Positions 25,491 to 34,578 are shown, counted from the first letter of the stretch. The stretch is DNA of 37,620 bases from an uncultured Maribacter sp. (GCA_937125035.1 CAKZLG010000080.1:1-37620); one strand, 5' to 3'. The notes: generated by a model from the sequence alone, not told the origin. Numbers and translations: made by a program.

Positions 25491-25562
25491 ATGTGCACAT
25501 TCCCGGAACCCAAAACCGTGTACGACCGGTCTTTGAACATTAATCATAAAAGGCATCCATGA
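25491..25562 (+). CDS. Possible 23-codon leader ORF
   Basis: ATG at 25491, TGA at 25560-25562, encoding MCTFPEPKTVYDRSLNINHK and three more residues. Its stop overlaps the thioesterase ATG in an ATGA arrangement, which normally allows translational coupling. It starts just downstream of the TATCTTTG box. The peptide resembles nothing I know, so it may be a coincidental ORF; coding status is unproven. Confidence 0.3.
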   Translation: MCTFPEPKTVYDRSLNINHKRHP

Positions 25563-26074
25563 CACCGAAAACCCCATCAGAATCCCGTACCACCATGACC
25601 GATATGGTGCTACCCAGCGAGACCAATGCCCTGAACAACCTCTTTGGCGGAGAGCTTTTGGCCCGTATGGATCGTGCCGCCAGCATCGCGGCGGGCAGGC
25701 ATAGCCGTAGGATCACCGTTACTGCCTCCGTAAACCATGTGGCCTTTAATCTGGCCGTGCCCTTGGGCAGTGTGGTCACTGTGGAAGCGGCCGTTTCCCG
25801 GGCCTATACGACCTCTATGGAGGTCTATCTTGATGTATGGATCGAAGATCGGTACAATGGCAAGCGAACCAAGGCCAATGAGGCCATTTATACTTTTGTG
25901 GCCGTGGATGAGACCGGCAAACCCACCGAGGTACCACCCTTGGCGCCGGAAACCGATTTGGAAAAGGAACGGTATGCCGGAGCTCTACGCAGAAAGCAAT
26001 TGAGCTTGGTACTGGCCGGCAAGATGAAAGCGAATGAAGCTACGGAGCTGAAGGCCCTATTTGCGGAAAGCTAA
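25559..26074 (+). CDS. Acyl-CoA thioesterase (hotdog fold)
   Basis: Hotdog-fold acyl-CoA hydrolase of the YciA/BACH group that frees CoA from fatty acyl-CoA. Motifs include LPSETNALNNLFGGELLARMD (read in part), RHSRRITVTASVNHVAF and VDETGKPTEVPPL. The 171-aa length is normal for a single-domain member. The ATG at 25559 overlaps a short leader ORF by 4 bp. In flavobacteria this gene commonly sits beside the dprA/HU-SPOR pair, as here. Confidence 0.92.
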   Translation: MTPKTPSESRTTMTDMVLPSETNALNNLFGGELLARMDRAASIAAGRHSRRITVTASVNHVAFNLAVPLGSVVTVEAAVSRAYTTSMEVYLDVWIEDRYNGKRTKANEAIYTFVAVDETGKPTEVPPLAPETDLEKERYAGALRRKQLSLVLAGKMKANEATELKALFAES

Positions 26075-26289
26075 GACCTGACCATGGGGCTGCGCGTTGG
26101 CTTGTGTGAAATGTTGAGACCGTTAAAACGAGTTTGTAAAAGGACCCTATGTTATCATCGTGCTTACCGCCTTTTTCAATTCACTTTTAACCCAAACGTT
26201 TTTGTCCGGTTATAGCCACAAGTACAATGCTTGAACTAGCTGGGATGCTTTCCATAAGAACATAGTATCTTTTCTTATTTAAAAAAAAG

Positions 26290-26925
26290 CTATCCCTTCA
26301 CATACATCACGATGCCAACGGAATAATGAAGCGTTTGCGCCGAATCAAAAAAGGATTTCACTTCAGGTGCTGTAATGGTGTTCATAAAATCATGGGAGAA
26401 TTGCATACCTGCCACAACCCCAAAAAGGGAAGACAAACGGTAGTTGAATGTGGTATTGGCCATTAGGGAAAAACCATTATCATGAAATTTTACGTCATCC
26501 CTACTATTTCTATAATGGGTAAAACCGGCACCTACCCCCAACATAAGCCCTAGATCATTTGCTTTTGGGAAGAAGGAATACCCTCCTTGCACATAATGGT
26601 GCTGAATGGTGCTTCGGTTGAACTGGCCCACCAAACTAGGATTATTCACATCAGCCGCTTTGATGGCCCCTTGGTAGCCCATAAAATAATGCTGGCCACA
26701 AAAAATAAGTAATTCTGTTGCCAAACCGGGCTTCACATCGTAGCCCTTGCTCAAAAAATTGTTCCCCACAGCCTTGGGAAAAATGGTGGCAATGCGCATC
26801 TGTACCTGTTTTGTGCTTTTGCCCTGATCAACGGATATCGTGTCTTGGGCCCTGCCCAGCACTAAAGTAGCGCACAGTAGGCAAAGGGTGCCCACATATG
26901 TTTTAGAATTCAAATACATAGGCAT
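26290..26925 (-). CDS. Putative outer-membrane beta-barrel protein
   Basis: A 211-aa exported protein: signal peptide to about GRAQ (residue 27), then amphipathic strands with glycines and aromatics (LGLMLGVGAGFTHYR, FSLMANTTFNYRLSSLFGVV) in the style of small outer-membrane barrels. The last residues are MYVKG, so it lacks the usual final Phe; it may be an unusual barrel or need a partner. Alternative ATGs at 26925 and 26919. It overlaps the upstream lipoprotein gene by up to 23 bp, indicating coupled translation. The family is not recognised. Confidence 0.65.
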   Translation of the reverse strand: MPMYLNSKTYVGTLCLLCATLVLGRAQDTISVDQGKSTKQVQMRIATIFPKAVGNNFLSKGYDVKPGLATELLIFCGQHYFMGYQGAIKAADVNNPSLVGQFNRSTIQHHYVQGGYSFFPKANDLGLMLGVGAGFTHYRNSRDDVKFHDNGFSLMANTTFNYRLSSLFGVVAGMQFSHDFMNTITAPEVKSFFDSAQTLHYSVGIVMYVKG

Positions 26926-27613
26926 TGGTTTGTGGGTCGGAGATCAACTTCTGTGAAAGGAACTGCCCTAGTGGGCCGGTGTTCGAGCGATAGCGCAGTT
27001 CCACCGTATCTTTTGCCAAAATGGAGACCAAATTTATGGTCACCTCGTTTTGACTGGGCAACAGGGTGTCCGTTGGACTAAAAAAATCATCAAAAATCTC
27101 CGGGGCAAGTGAAACATCCAAATAGCGTTTCTTTTCCGTTGGATTTGTCCGGATTTGATAGAATAAGGTATCCACACTATTTATGGCTCGTTTTAGGGTA
27201 ACCCGCGCATTTACGATACGCTCCAGCCGAATGGTTCCCAATCTAAGTGCGGCATCTGTCGTTTCCAGCGTTTCTATGCCCAGCAAGGCCAATCTGGCCC
27301 TATTTTCTTGAAAACCGACCTGAAAACGTTCGTTGATTGTCGCGTTTATGGTACGCTGGCCCTTGGGAGCCAGGGTCACCAATTGAAAATGGCCTGCGGC
27401 ATCCGTACGGCCCTCGCCGAATTCCTCTTGCGCCGTTCCCCCTAAAACCCCACGCAAAGTGGTCGCGGAAATAGTGATTGGAACATTCTGAAGCGGTTGG
27501 GAATTTTCGTCTACAATGGTTCCGGTAACCAGAAGCCTTTTGTTGTCCTCAAAATCCAGATCACATGCGGCCAGCGCTATCCATACCAGCAAAAGCCAAC
27601 CGTACTTACGCAT
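26903..27613 (-). CDS. Lipoprotein with carboxypeptidase-regulatory-like (Ig-fold) domain
   Basis: A 236-aa lipoprotein with lipobox in MRKYGWLLLVWIALAAC (Cys17). Residues about 28-110 look like a carboxypeptidase regulatory-like domain (LVTGTIVDENSQPLQNVPI, RTDAAGHFQLVTL), common in Bacteroidota surface proteins. The second half is beta-rich without a recognised domain (YRSNTGPLGQFLSQKLI). The gene overlaps the start of the barrel gene, so the two are likely made together and may interact in the outer membrane. A gap of about 80 bp separates it from the aldo/keto reductase gene upstream. Confidence 0.7.
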   Translation of the reverse strand: MRKYGWLLLVWIALAACDLDFEDNKRLLVTGTIVDENSQPLQNVPITISATTLRGVLGGTAQEEFGEGRTDAAGHFQLVTLAPKGQRTINATINERFQVGFQENRARLALLGIETLETTDAALRLGTIRLERIVNARVTLKRAINSVDTLFYQIRTNPTEKKRYLDVSLAPEIFDDFFSPTDTLLPSQNEVTINLVSILAKDTVELRYRSNTGPLGQFLSQKLISDPQTNAYVFEF

Positions 27614-27695
27614 TGTTCAAGTGATTTAAAGTCTCGATAAGGTACAAATCGTTTTGAAATGTTCCGGTTCTGAACCTGACTAAAAATAGTACCCA

Positions 27696-28535
27696 TCAAA
27701 AGTCAAAATGATCCGGGTGGGCGCCTATTCGCTCCCCACGGTCCAGACCATCCAAGAAGGCCATATCCTCTGGGGTAAGTACAAAGTCGAAAATGTCGGC
27801 ATTGGACACAATGCGCTTTGCATGGACCGATTTGGGAATGGTGACCACCCCCTTTTGCAGGTTCCAACGAAGGATGACCTGTGCTACGGACTTGTGGTAC
27901 TTTTTAGCGAGCCCCTTGCAGATGTCCAAATCGAACAGTTTTCCCTGCATAAAGGGCGACCACGCTTCATACTGAATGGTATTTTTTTTGCAAAAATCAA
28001 GAAGGTCCTGCTGCACCACATAGGGGTGGAACTCCATCTGGTTGACCATGGGCACCATGGTACTGTCTGCCATCAAATCCTCTAAATGGTGCTGTAAAAA
28101 GTTGCTCACCCCAATGGCACGCACCCTTTTTTCGGCGTATAAATGCTCTAAAGCGCGCCATGTTTCCTTGTATTTCCCTTGTACGGGCCAATGCACCAAA
28201 AAGAGGTCCAGATAATCCAACTGCAAGCGCTCCAGGCTGTCCTCAAAAGACCGTAGTGTGCTTTCATACCCTTGGTCAGCGTTCCAGACTTTAGAGACCA
28301 CAAAGACCTCTTCTCGTGGCACGGAACTTTGCCGAATGCCCAAGCCAACGCCTTCCTCATTTTTGTAGATAGAGGCCGTATCTATGTGCCTATAACCATG
28401 ATCTAGCGCCGTGCTTACGGCGTTGATGACTTCTTCATCATTATCCGATTGGTAGGTTCCCAAACCCAGATAGGGCATTTCAACCCCGTTATGCAATTGA
28501 AATGTGCCCGAAATATCAGTAATTCTTTTTTTCAT
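27696..28535 (-). CDS. Aldo/keto reductase
   Basis: NADPH-dependent carbonyl reductase with a TIM-barrel fold. The catalytic tetrad can be read: Asp and Tyr in IDTASIYKNEEGVG, Lys in VVSKVWN, His in LVHWP. The nucleotide-binding end has VVTIPKSVHAKRIVSNADIFDF. The ATG at 28535 gives 279 aa starting MKKRITDISG; the frame is open for nine more codons, but these overlap the EnvC gene. It follows that gene by 8 bp and ends the flippase-to-reductase cluster. The physiological substrate is unknown. Confidence 0.92.
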   Translation of the reverse strand: MKKRITDISGTFQLHNGVEMPYLGLGTYQSDNDEEVINAVSTALDHGYRHIDTASIYKNEEGVGLGIRQSSVPREEVFVVSKVWNADQGYESTLRSFEDSLERLQLDYLDLFLVHWPVQGKYKETWRALEHLYAEKRVRAIGVSNFLQHHLEDLMADSTMVPMVNQMEFHPYVVQQDLLDFCKKNTIQYEAWSPFMQGKLFDLDICKGLAKKYHKSVAQVILRWNLQKGVVTIPKSVHAKRIVSNADIFDFVLTPEDMAFLDGLDRGERIGAHPDHFDF

Positions 28536-28543
28536 AAGCTCGA

Positions 28544-29773
28544 TTATAATCTGTAGACCCATTCTTCTGGGTTTAATTTAGAGGTGTTCTGGTAGAGATA
28601 GAACTTTAGGCGGGTCTGTCCGTTGGACCGATTGGTATAAATAGTGCCCAACTCCTCTTTAACCGCCACTTTATCGCCCTTTTTTACGTACAGTTCAGAC
28701 AGGTTGTAATACGTACTGATGTAGTTGCCGTGCTTGATCTGCACGCCCTTATTGCCCCCGGGCACGGAGAGGATGGCAATGACCTCCCCCTCAAAGATGG
28801 CCCTTGCCGTGGCCCCGGGATCAGTGGCAATGATGACTCCGTTGCTCTCATGTTTTATGCCGGGGTATACCGCATCTGCATAAATACCGAAGCCTTGGCT
28901 CTTGATGCCTTTTTCCACCGGCCAAATGAGCTTGCCCTTATTGGCCGAAAAGTTCTTGGCCACCAACGTGGCCTCTGGGGTAAGGGCAAACGTACTGCTA
29001 TTGGTGCTTTTGGCACCGGAACCCTTGTTGGAGGCCGCAATGGCACTGCGGATCAGGCGTTCTATCTGTTGGTCTATCTTACGGGCCTCCCGTTTTTTAG
29101 CGGCAATGGCCTGGGCATACCGGTCCTCGTTTTTTCGGATGGTGCCCAATAGAGCCTTTTGGTCCTGAATTTCGCTAAACAGGGCGTCTTTCGCTTTTCG
29201 GTTCTGCGCCAACAAAACCTCCTTGACCTTACGCTCTTCGTTCAGGTCACTGTTCAAACGGGTAAGTTCCTCGGTCTTGGCCACGATCTCCGCCCCTTGC
29301 TCTTTTCTGTACTCCGTATACTGCTTCATGTACTGCAGCCGTTTAAAGGCCTGTACGAAGCTTTCTGAGGACAGGAGGAACATGAGCCTATTTTGTTTGG
29401 ATTTGTTCTGATAGGATTTCTGTATCATGCTGGCATAGGCCTCCTTGGTTTCCTTTAGCTCCTGTTTCAACTTGGCAATGTTCCGGATGTTGGTATTGAT
29501 CTGCCTATTGAGCAGATTGGCCTGTTGGTTGGTGACCCGGATCAACTGTTGGCGCACCGTGATCTTCTTGTCCAGTGCCTCCATTTGGTCCAATACGGTG
29601 CCCTTCTCCTTTTTTTCGGCGAACAAGAGCCTGTTGATCTCCCGGATCTCTGTTTGGAGCTGTTCCCGCTTTTCTTCCAAGGCCTTTTGCTCACTGGTCT
29701 GGGCCATGAGCCTGGGCCCCAAGAGGGCTATGAGGATGATAAGGACGAATTTTGCACGCTTTGGGCTACGCAT
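28544..29773 (-). CDS. EnvC-like murein hydrolase activator, degenerate M23 domain
   Basis: A 409-aa exported protein. A signal peptide (to about LMAQ) and a long coiled-coil region (about 25-250, many EKKE/LEEKREQL heptads) precede a C-terminal LytM/M23 domain. Ligand positions are changed: the final HxH-type motif reads RLKFYLY, and the HGNYISTYYNLS stretch has Asn where active enzymes keep a second His. It should therefore not cut peptidoglycan but activate an amidase, as EnvC does at the septum. It lies 1 bp downstream of the DUF4292-like gene and 8 bp upstream of the aldo/keto reductase. The function is inferred from the missing ligands. Confidence 0.87.
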   Translation of the reverse strand: MRSPKRAKFVLIILIALLGPRLMAQTSEQKALEEKREQLQTEIREINRLLFAEKKEKGTVLDQMEALDKKITVRQQLIRVTNQQANLLNRQINTNIRNIAKLKQELKETKEAYASMIQKSYQNKSKQNRLMFLLSSESFVQAFKRLQYMKQYTEYRKEQGAEIVAKTEELTRLNSDLNEERKVKEVLLAQNRKAKDALFSEIQDQKALLGTIRKNEDRYAQAIAAKKREARKIDQQIERLIRSAIAASNKGSGAKSTNSSTFALTPEATLVAKNFSANKGKLIWPVEKGIKSQGFGIYADAVYPGIKHESNGVIIATDPGATARAIFEGEVIAILSVPGGNKGVQIKHGNYISTYYNLSELYVKKGDKVAVKEELGTIYTNRSNGQTRLKFYLYQNTSKLNPEEWVYRL

Positions 29774-29774
29774 A

Positions 29775-30554
29775 CTACTTTAAGACTATTTCTTTATACC
29801 CTTTGGGGATGCTGTACGGGAAATTCACCCGTTGGTTGACCTCCATGTTCCTGAATTCCAAAAGTATGGCATTTTCGGTTGTACCCTCTACCGCTGTAAT
29901 GTTTATTTGATTGGGCAGGACGGCCTTCCCCACATTTTGATAGTTTTGGTAGGAGATCTGCAATAGGCGCCCATTTTCGGGCTGTGACAGTTGTTGCAGT
30001 CCCATCTTGAAATTTTTAGGTTCTACCTGAAAAAGGAGTTTGTACAGCTCCCCCACCATCCTTGGCTTCAGTTGATAGCTCGTGTTGGCGATGCTGAGGC
30101 TGTATTTTTCATCGCGCAAATCTACAATGGCCTGTCCCAACAGAAGGTTCTGTACAATGGTAAAATCTACCTGGGTGCCTAAAAGCGCACTCAAGTACGA
30201 GAAATCGCCATCAAAATATTCATTGTCCAGTTTGTTGTAGAATGAAACACGTTCTGGCGTTATGTAGGCCTTGACAATGCCCAAGGGGGCGCTCATCCAA
30301 ATGCCCTTGTCCCTTTCCATGCGCAGGGTCACGGTAAAGCTCTGCTCCTCCTCGCCATTGCTATAGTCCATTTTCACCCGGCCCCTGAGCGTCTCAAAAC
30401 TGGATTGGTTCTGGTAATGGGCCTTGATCACTGCTTTGGCGGACAATTTTTCATTGACGTTGCCATCCGTTATGATCTTGCTGCCCTTACAGGAAGTGGC
30501 CAATACGACCAAAAGAAGTGCCACGCCATATCCTATTTTCAATGTTCCTTTCAT
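29775..30554 (-). CDS. DUF4292-like lipoprotein
   Basis: A 259-aa lipoprotein with lipobox in GVALLLVVLATSC (Cys22). The mature protein opens with a short polar stretch and then reads as many beta strands (LRGRVKMDYSNGEEEQSFTV, LRMERDKGIWMSAPLGI). This resembles the DUF4292 proteins found upstream of envC in Bacteroidota; a LolA/LolB-like fold has been suggested for such proteins but I cannot verify it here. It is 1 bp after the TPR gene and 1 bp before the EnvC gene, so it is an envelope protein in the same unit. Confidence 0.78.
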   Translation of the reverse strand: MKGTLKIGYGVALLLVVLATSCKGSKIITDGNVNEKLSAKAVIKAHYQNQSSFETLRGRVKMDYSNGEEEQSFTVTLRMERDKGIWMSAPLGIVKAYITPERVSFYNKLDNEYFDGDFSYLSALLGTQVDFTIVQNLLLGQAIVDLRDEKYSLSIANTSYQLKPRMVGELYKLLFQVEPKNFKMGLQQLSQPENGRLLQISYQNYQNVGKAVLPNQINITAVEGTTENAILLEFRNMEVNQRVNFPYSIPKGYKEIVLK

Positions 30555-30555
30555 A

Positions 30556-31500
30556 TCAGAATCCCGGTTTTATTTTACTGAGATATTCATTGGCCCTTTC
30601 TAGTTTGGACAGGCCGGTATAGCCCTTGGCCAATTCCCTATAGATGTCATTGGCCAAGGGAACATCGTTGATCAAATAATCCAAGCCGGTCTCCAATAGT
30701 TCCACAGCCTCCCCATAGCGTTGCATACTGTTCAGGGCATACCCATGGGCATAATAAAAATAAGGCTGCAAAGGATAGGTGTCCATGGCCTCCCCAGATC
30801 GTTCCAATAAGGAGGCCCTATCACTTGTATCCATCAATCGTGCCATTTCCATTTTCAGTGACGCTACTGGTGACAGGGCAGGATCTGGACCGTTTCCTTT
30901 ATTTCCATCGCCTTGGGTGATCAAAGCCGGCGCCCTAGCGGCCAAGGAATCCTTGACCTTGTCTTGCAAATGTTGCAATAGATCGTCTTTTTTTAAGCCC
31001 TTGAGCACGGCCAGTGCTTCCTCATACTTTTGGGCCTTAAAGTAGATATCGGCCAAGTGGGCCTGTAAGGAACTGTTTTCATTGGGTATCCGCTCCGCCA
31101 CCAAGTCCAAGGTATTGCCCTGCGCCCTTAAGGTTTCATAAAGTGTATGCAAATACCAATAATTGTCCGGCACGGTGTTGATGGCGACTAGGGCGGATTC
31201 CAGTGCCTGTTGGTATTTTTTGTCACCTAGATAGGCCTTGGCCAGCTCATGGGCCACCGCACTGTTCTCCGGCTCCAATTGTTTGCACTCCAAAAAGGCA
31301 TTTATGGCCCTATCGTAATTTTGGATGCCCTTTTGTTTCAGGCCCTCAAAAAACTGTTCCTGAAAGGTGTCCGAGTAGTCCTCCAAAAACACGGCGGCGC
31401 TCTCCTCCACCTCCAATCCCGGCGCTTCTTGGGCATACAAAACCCCGTGGAGTGCCACTGACCCCAGTAGGAAGATCCATAAGAACCGCATCTTTTTCAT
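30556..31500 (-). CDS. Secreted tetratricopeptide-repeat protein
   Basis: A 314-aa protein with a signal peptide (MKKMRFLWIFLLGSVALHGVLYAQ region) and a run of TPR-like helix pairs, for example YDRAINAFLECKQLEPENSA, KKYQQALESALVAINTVPDN and RYGEAVELLETGLDYLINDV. TPR proteins scaffold other proteins; a periplasmic partner is likely. Its stop is followed after one base by the DUF4292-like ATG. Confidence 0.85.
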   Translation of the reverse strand: MKKMRFLWIFLLGSVALHGVLYAQEAPGLEVEESAAVFLEDYSDTFQEQFFEGLKQKGIQNYDRAINAFLECKQLEPENSAVAHELAKAYLGDKKYQQALESALVAINTVPDNYWYLHTLYETLRAQGNTLDLVAERIPNENSSLQAHLADIYFKAQKYEEALAVLKGLKKDDLLQHLQDKVKDSLAARAPALITQGDGNKGNGPDPALSPVASLKMEMARLMDTSDRASLLERSGEAMDTYPLQPYFYYAHGYALNSMQRYGEAVELLETGLDYLINDVPLANDIYRELAKGYTGLSKLERANEYLSKIKPGF

Positions 31501-31529
31501 ATCTCCTTGTTATTGCCCTATATTAAGGC

Positions 31530-31964
31530 CTAATGTACCCCCGTACTTCCAAAACCTCCGGCGCCCCGTTCTGTTCCCGATAGTTCCGCAACCTCCCTCC
31601 AATCCGCACGCTCATGCTTGGCAATGACCATCTGTGCTATGCGGTCTCCCTTGGCGATAGTGAACGGTTCGTTGGATAGGTTCACCAAAATGACACCCAC
31701 CTCTCCCCGGTAATCCGCATCTATGGTGCCTGGAGCATTGAGCACGGTAATGCCTTTTTTGGCGGCCAGACCACTACGGGGCCGCACCTGCGCTTCAAAG
31801 CCAATGGGCAGTTCCAGAAATAGACCAGTGGGTATGATTTTTCGTTCCAAGGACTGTAACGTAATGCTGTCCTCTATATGGGCCCTAAGGTCCATCCCTG
31901 CGGAAGCCTCTGTCTCATAAGAAGGAAGGGCGTGATCGGATGTGTTGATGATCTTTATCTCCAT
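31530..31964 (-). CDS. dut: Deoxyuridine triphosphatase (dUTPase)
   Basis: Trimeric dUTPase that hydrolyses dUTP to dUMP, keeping uracil out of DNA. All five motifs are visible: [42 protein letters not shown] and the C-terminal GAGGFGSTG. The 144-aa length is standard. It lies 20 bp downstream of the flippase gene and 29 bp before the TPR gene on the same strand. Confidence 0.97.
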   Translation of the reverse strand: MEIKIINTSDHALPSYETEASAGMDLRAHIEDSITLQSLERKIIPTGLFLELPIGFEAQVRPRSGLAAKKGITVLNAPGTIDADYRGEVGVILVNLSNEPFTIAKGDRIAQMVIAKHERADWREVAELSGTERGAGGFGSTGVH

Positions 31965-31984
31965 AGTCGCATTTTATAAAATAA

Positions 31985-33451
31985 CTATCTTTTGTTTTGA
32001 AGGAAGACCTTTTTAAGATTTTCCGCTTCCAGTTTATAGACCATCCCCAGAAAAATAAGCAGTAAAGGCAACCCTACCCATAAATTTCTATCAAAGATAT
32101 AGAAGGAAAGGGAGGAAAACAGGATGGAAATTCCTAAGTAAAATATAATTTTTCTGAAATTATAGGGAATGGGATAATACATTCTGCCAAAATAAAAGGA
32201 AAGTACCATCATGGTGCCATAAGCCACCAATGTGGCCACCGCCGAAGCCACATAGCTAAAATACTGGATCAAGGCCACATTGATGATAATGGTAAGAACG
32301 GCCCCGATCATGGAGATATAGGCCCCAAACTTAGTGCGGTCCGTAACCTTGTACCAAACGGACAAATTATGGTAAATGCCCAAAAAAAAGCTCGCCAAGA
32401 GGATAACGGGCACCACGGGCATGGCCTCCCAATAGGCCTCGTCCCTTACAAATATGACCTTCAGCACATCCGCGAACACCACTACTGCCAACAAAATGAT
32501 ACTGCCCAGTACCACAAAGTAGTTCGTGATCTGCGCATAGGCCCTTTGTGGATTTTTGGAATCGGAATGGCTAAAGAAAAAGGGTTCTATGCCCATCCGG
32601 AAGGCAGTGGCGAACAAGGTCATGAAAACGGCCAGTTTTATACAGGCGCCATATTTACCCACTTCGGCACTTGCGATGTCGGCCGGCAGTAATTTCTCCA
32701 AGAGTATCTTGTCCAGCACCTCATTGACGGTAAAGGCCACTCCGGCCACCATAACGGGCATAGCATACGTAAGCATGCGTTTCCAGAGAACCAGGTCAAA
32801 GGAATAGGGCTTTCTGAGATATACCCGTATCATGAGCAACAGCGTCACCGCACTGGCTATGAGCAGGGAAATCAAGATATAGGAAATTTCATAATTGGGC
32901 CGGTACATCCAAGACCAAATGCCCCCTTCGGCCGATTGTGCCAGCTTGGGCAAGAGCAATAGGAAAAAGAGGTTCAATCCCAGATTAACGGCAACGTTCA
33001 AAATCTTAACAAGGGCATACCTGGTGGGCTTTTCATTGGCCCGAAGCCAGGCAAAGGGAATGATGACCAAGGCATCCAAGGCCAAAATACCAAAGAAATA
33101 GCCCATATAGGCTTTGGGTATGCTGAACAACAGCGCCAGCTCAGTGCGGAACAAAAGTCCCGCGACCAAAACAAGGAAGGTACTGGCCATAATGGATATC
33201 AAGGACGTGGTGACCACCTTTTTACGCTGATCGGACTCCTTGTAAAACCTAAAAAAGGCCGTTTCCATACCATAGGCCAAAAAGACATTGAAAATGGCGA
33301 AATAAGAGAAAATAACAATCACCTGTCCATAGGCCCCGGGCGGCATAACATCTGTATAGAGGGGCACAAGAATAACATTGAGCATTCTTGGCAGCACCGT
33401 GGCCAACCCATATATGGCGGTTTGTTTAAAAAGTTTTTTAAGTGGATTCAA
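31985..33451 (-). CDS. Polysaccharide/lipid-linked oligosaccharide flippase
   Basis: A 488-aa integral membrane protein with about 12-14 hydrophobic segments of the MOP (Wzx/MurJ-like) superfamily, which flip undecaprenyl-linked sugars across the inner membrane. The N-terminus FKQTAIYGLATVLPRMLNVI is typical of Bacteroidota flippases. The substrate cannot be told from sequence. No glycosyltransferases are nearby, so this is not an O-antigen locus as seen here. It is the first gene of a 6-gene minus-strand cluster. Confidence 0.87.
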   Translation of the reverse strand: MNPLKKLFKQTAIYGLATVLPRMLNVILVPLYTDVMPPGAYGQVIVIFSYFAIFNVFLAYGMETAFFRFYKESDQRKKVVTTSLISIMASTFLVLVAGLLFRTELALLFSIPKAYMGYFFGILALDALVIIPFAWLRANEKPTRYALVKILNVAVNLGLNLFFLLLLPKLAQSAEGGIWSWMYRPNYEISYILISLLIASAVTLLLMIRVYLRKPYSFDLVLWKRMLTYAMPVMVAGVAFTVNEVLDKILLEKLLPADIASAEVGKYGACIKLAVFMTLFATAFRMGIEPFFFSHSDSKNPQRAYAQITNYFVVLGSIILLAVVVFADVLKVIFVRDEAYWEAMPVVPVILLASFFLGIYHNLSVWYKVTDRTKFGAYISMIGAVLTIIINVALIQYFSYVASAVATLVAYGTMMVLSFYFGRMYYPIPYNFRKIIFYLGISILFSSLSFYIFDRNLWVGLPLLLIFLGMVYKLEAENLKKVFLQNKR

Positions 33452-33533
33452 AAAAAAGTTGAATTGGGCTCTAAATGTACCTAATTACGCGCTTTAAAAA
33501 AAGCACTTAATGGCCCAGCCCCATCCTAGAGCA

Positions 33534-34097
33534 TCACGCCCCCGGATCCCGAAGTGCCCTAAGCGTTGCCAGCTCCTTGGCCACCTGTTTGGCAATAAGC
33601 CATGACAAGGCCAACAGTACGGCACTTCCGGACCAAAGGATATACGTATAGAAACCGCTGGATAGGTTGGCCTTGAATAAAGGGAGCAACAGTACAAAAC
33701 CAACCACGTACCCAATCATGAGGATGGGGGTATACAAGTAGTGCGTACGCTTGCGCCTTTGGTAATAAGCGACCAAGGCTTGCTGAAAGGTCTTCATTTG
33801 TTGCATGGCATTCATTTTGCCCAAGGTAATGATGCTCCATTGTTCCAATAACACGCGCAGAAGCAGGGTGCCGATCATTATGGAGAGCCCCAACATGGCC
33901 CTGCTGCTGTTATATGCCGCTATATAGAAGAAAAAATAGATCAATACGGCCAGGGTGGCGCCCAAGATGACATTGGTGAGGTACTGTTTCTTTTTTACCC
34001 CCCTAATTTTTTGCCATATGGCGTTATACTCCCTCTCTGTGGGTCTTACTTCCTCTTGGTGAGCCCACTGTTCTTTTATTTTATCAAATGGATGCAT
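33534..34097 (-). CDS. Four-helix membrane protein paired with ECF sigma factor
   Basis: A 187-aa protein starting MHPFDKIKEQWAHQEEVRPT (ATG at 34097). The N-terminal about 55 residues are cytoplasmic and charged; four hydrophobic helices follow (for example VILGATLAVLIYFFFYIAA, LSIMIGTLLLRVLLEQW). It overlaps the end of the sigma factor gene by 14 bp, the usual placement of an anti-sigma partner. No classic zinc-binding HxxxCxxC motif is present. I infer, but cannot prove, that it holds the sigma factor. The open frame up to 34181 is not used because it lies inside the sigma gene. Confidence 0.65.
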   Translation of the reverse strand: MHPFDKIKEQWAHQEEVRPTEREYNAIWQKIRGVKKKQYLTNVILGATLAVLIYFFFYIAAYNSSRAMLGLSIMIGTLLLRVLLEQWSIITLGKMNAMQQMKTFQQALVAYYQRRKRTHYLYTPILMIGYVVGFVLLLPLFKANLSSGFYTYILWSGSAVLLALSWLIAKQVAKELATLRALRDPGA

Positions 34098-34578
34098 CTC
34101 GTAAGCATTTTTCCAGTTTCTGTTTAATCCTATGTATTCTTGTCCGAACCGCTGCGTGACTGTACCCCGCAATTTCCGCAATCTCTTGCTGTGGCAGACC
34201 TTCCAATTCCAATAGTATGATTCCCTTGTCCATTTTGGAAAGCTGGTCTATACAGCCATATAAATGTTGTAGCAATTTTTCATTATCCTGTGTCTGCTCA
34301 CCCGGGTCGTACAATAGTTCCTCATTGACCTTGCCATGCCCGCGCCGTTTTTTGTTTTTTCGCAGTTGCGATAGGCACGTATTCACTGTAATCCTATAGA
34401 TCCAAGTGCCATAACCGCTCTCATTGCGGAAACTGTCCTGATGTTGCCAAACCTTTAAAAAGACGTCTTGGGCAAGATCTTTGGCCAAGGCCATATCTCG
34501 CGCTACATAGCCAAGGCACAAACGAATGACCTTGCCATAGTGGGTGTTATATATCTCCTTAAACTGTTCTTCTTTCAC
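34084..34578 (-). CDS. ECF-family RNA polymerase sigma factor, GTG start
   Basis: A 164-aa sigma factor with region 2 (DLAQDVFLKVWQHQDSFRNE, then TWIYRITVNTCLSQLRKNKK) and region 4 (LELEGLPQQEIAEIAGYSHA, AAVRTRIHRIKQKLEKCL). It starts with GTG at 34578, where the sequence reads KEEQFKEIYNTHYGKVIRLC; the first internal ATG would remove part of region 2. A 10-bp perfect palindrome (CTACTAGTAG, 34579-34588) abuts the start codon. The 14-bp overlap with the membrane protein gene suggests translational coupling. Confidence 0.9.
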   Translation of the reverse strand: MKEEQFKEIYNTHYGKVIRLCLGYVARDMALAKDLAQDVFLKVWQHQDSFRNESGYGTWIYRITVNTCLSQLRKNKKRRGHGKVNEELLYDPGEQTQDNEKLLQHLYGCIDQLSKMDKGIILLELEGLPQQEIAEIAGYSHAAVRTRIHRIKQKLEKCLRDASI

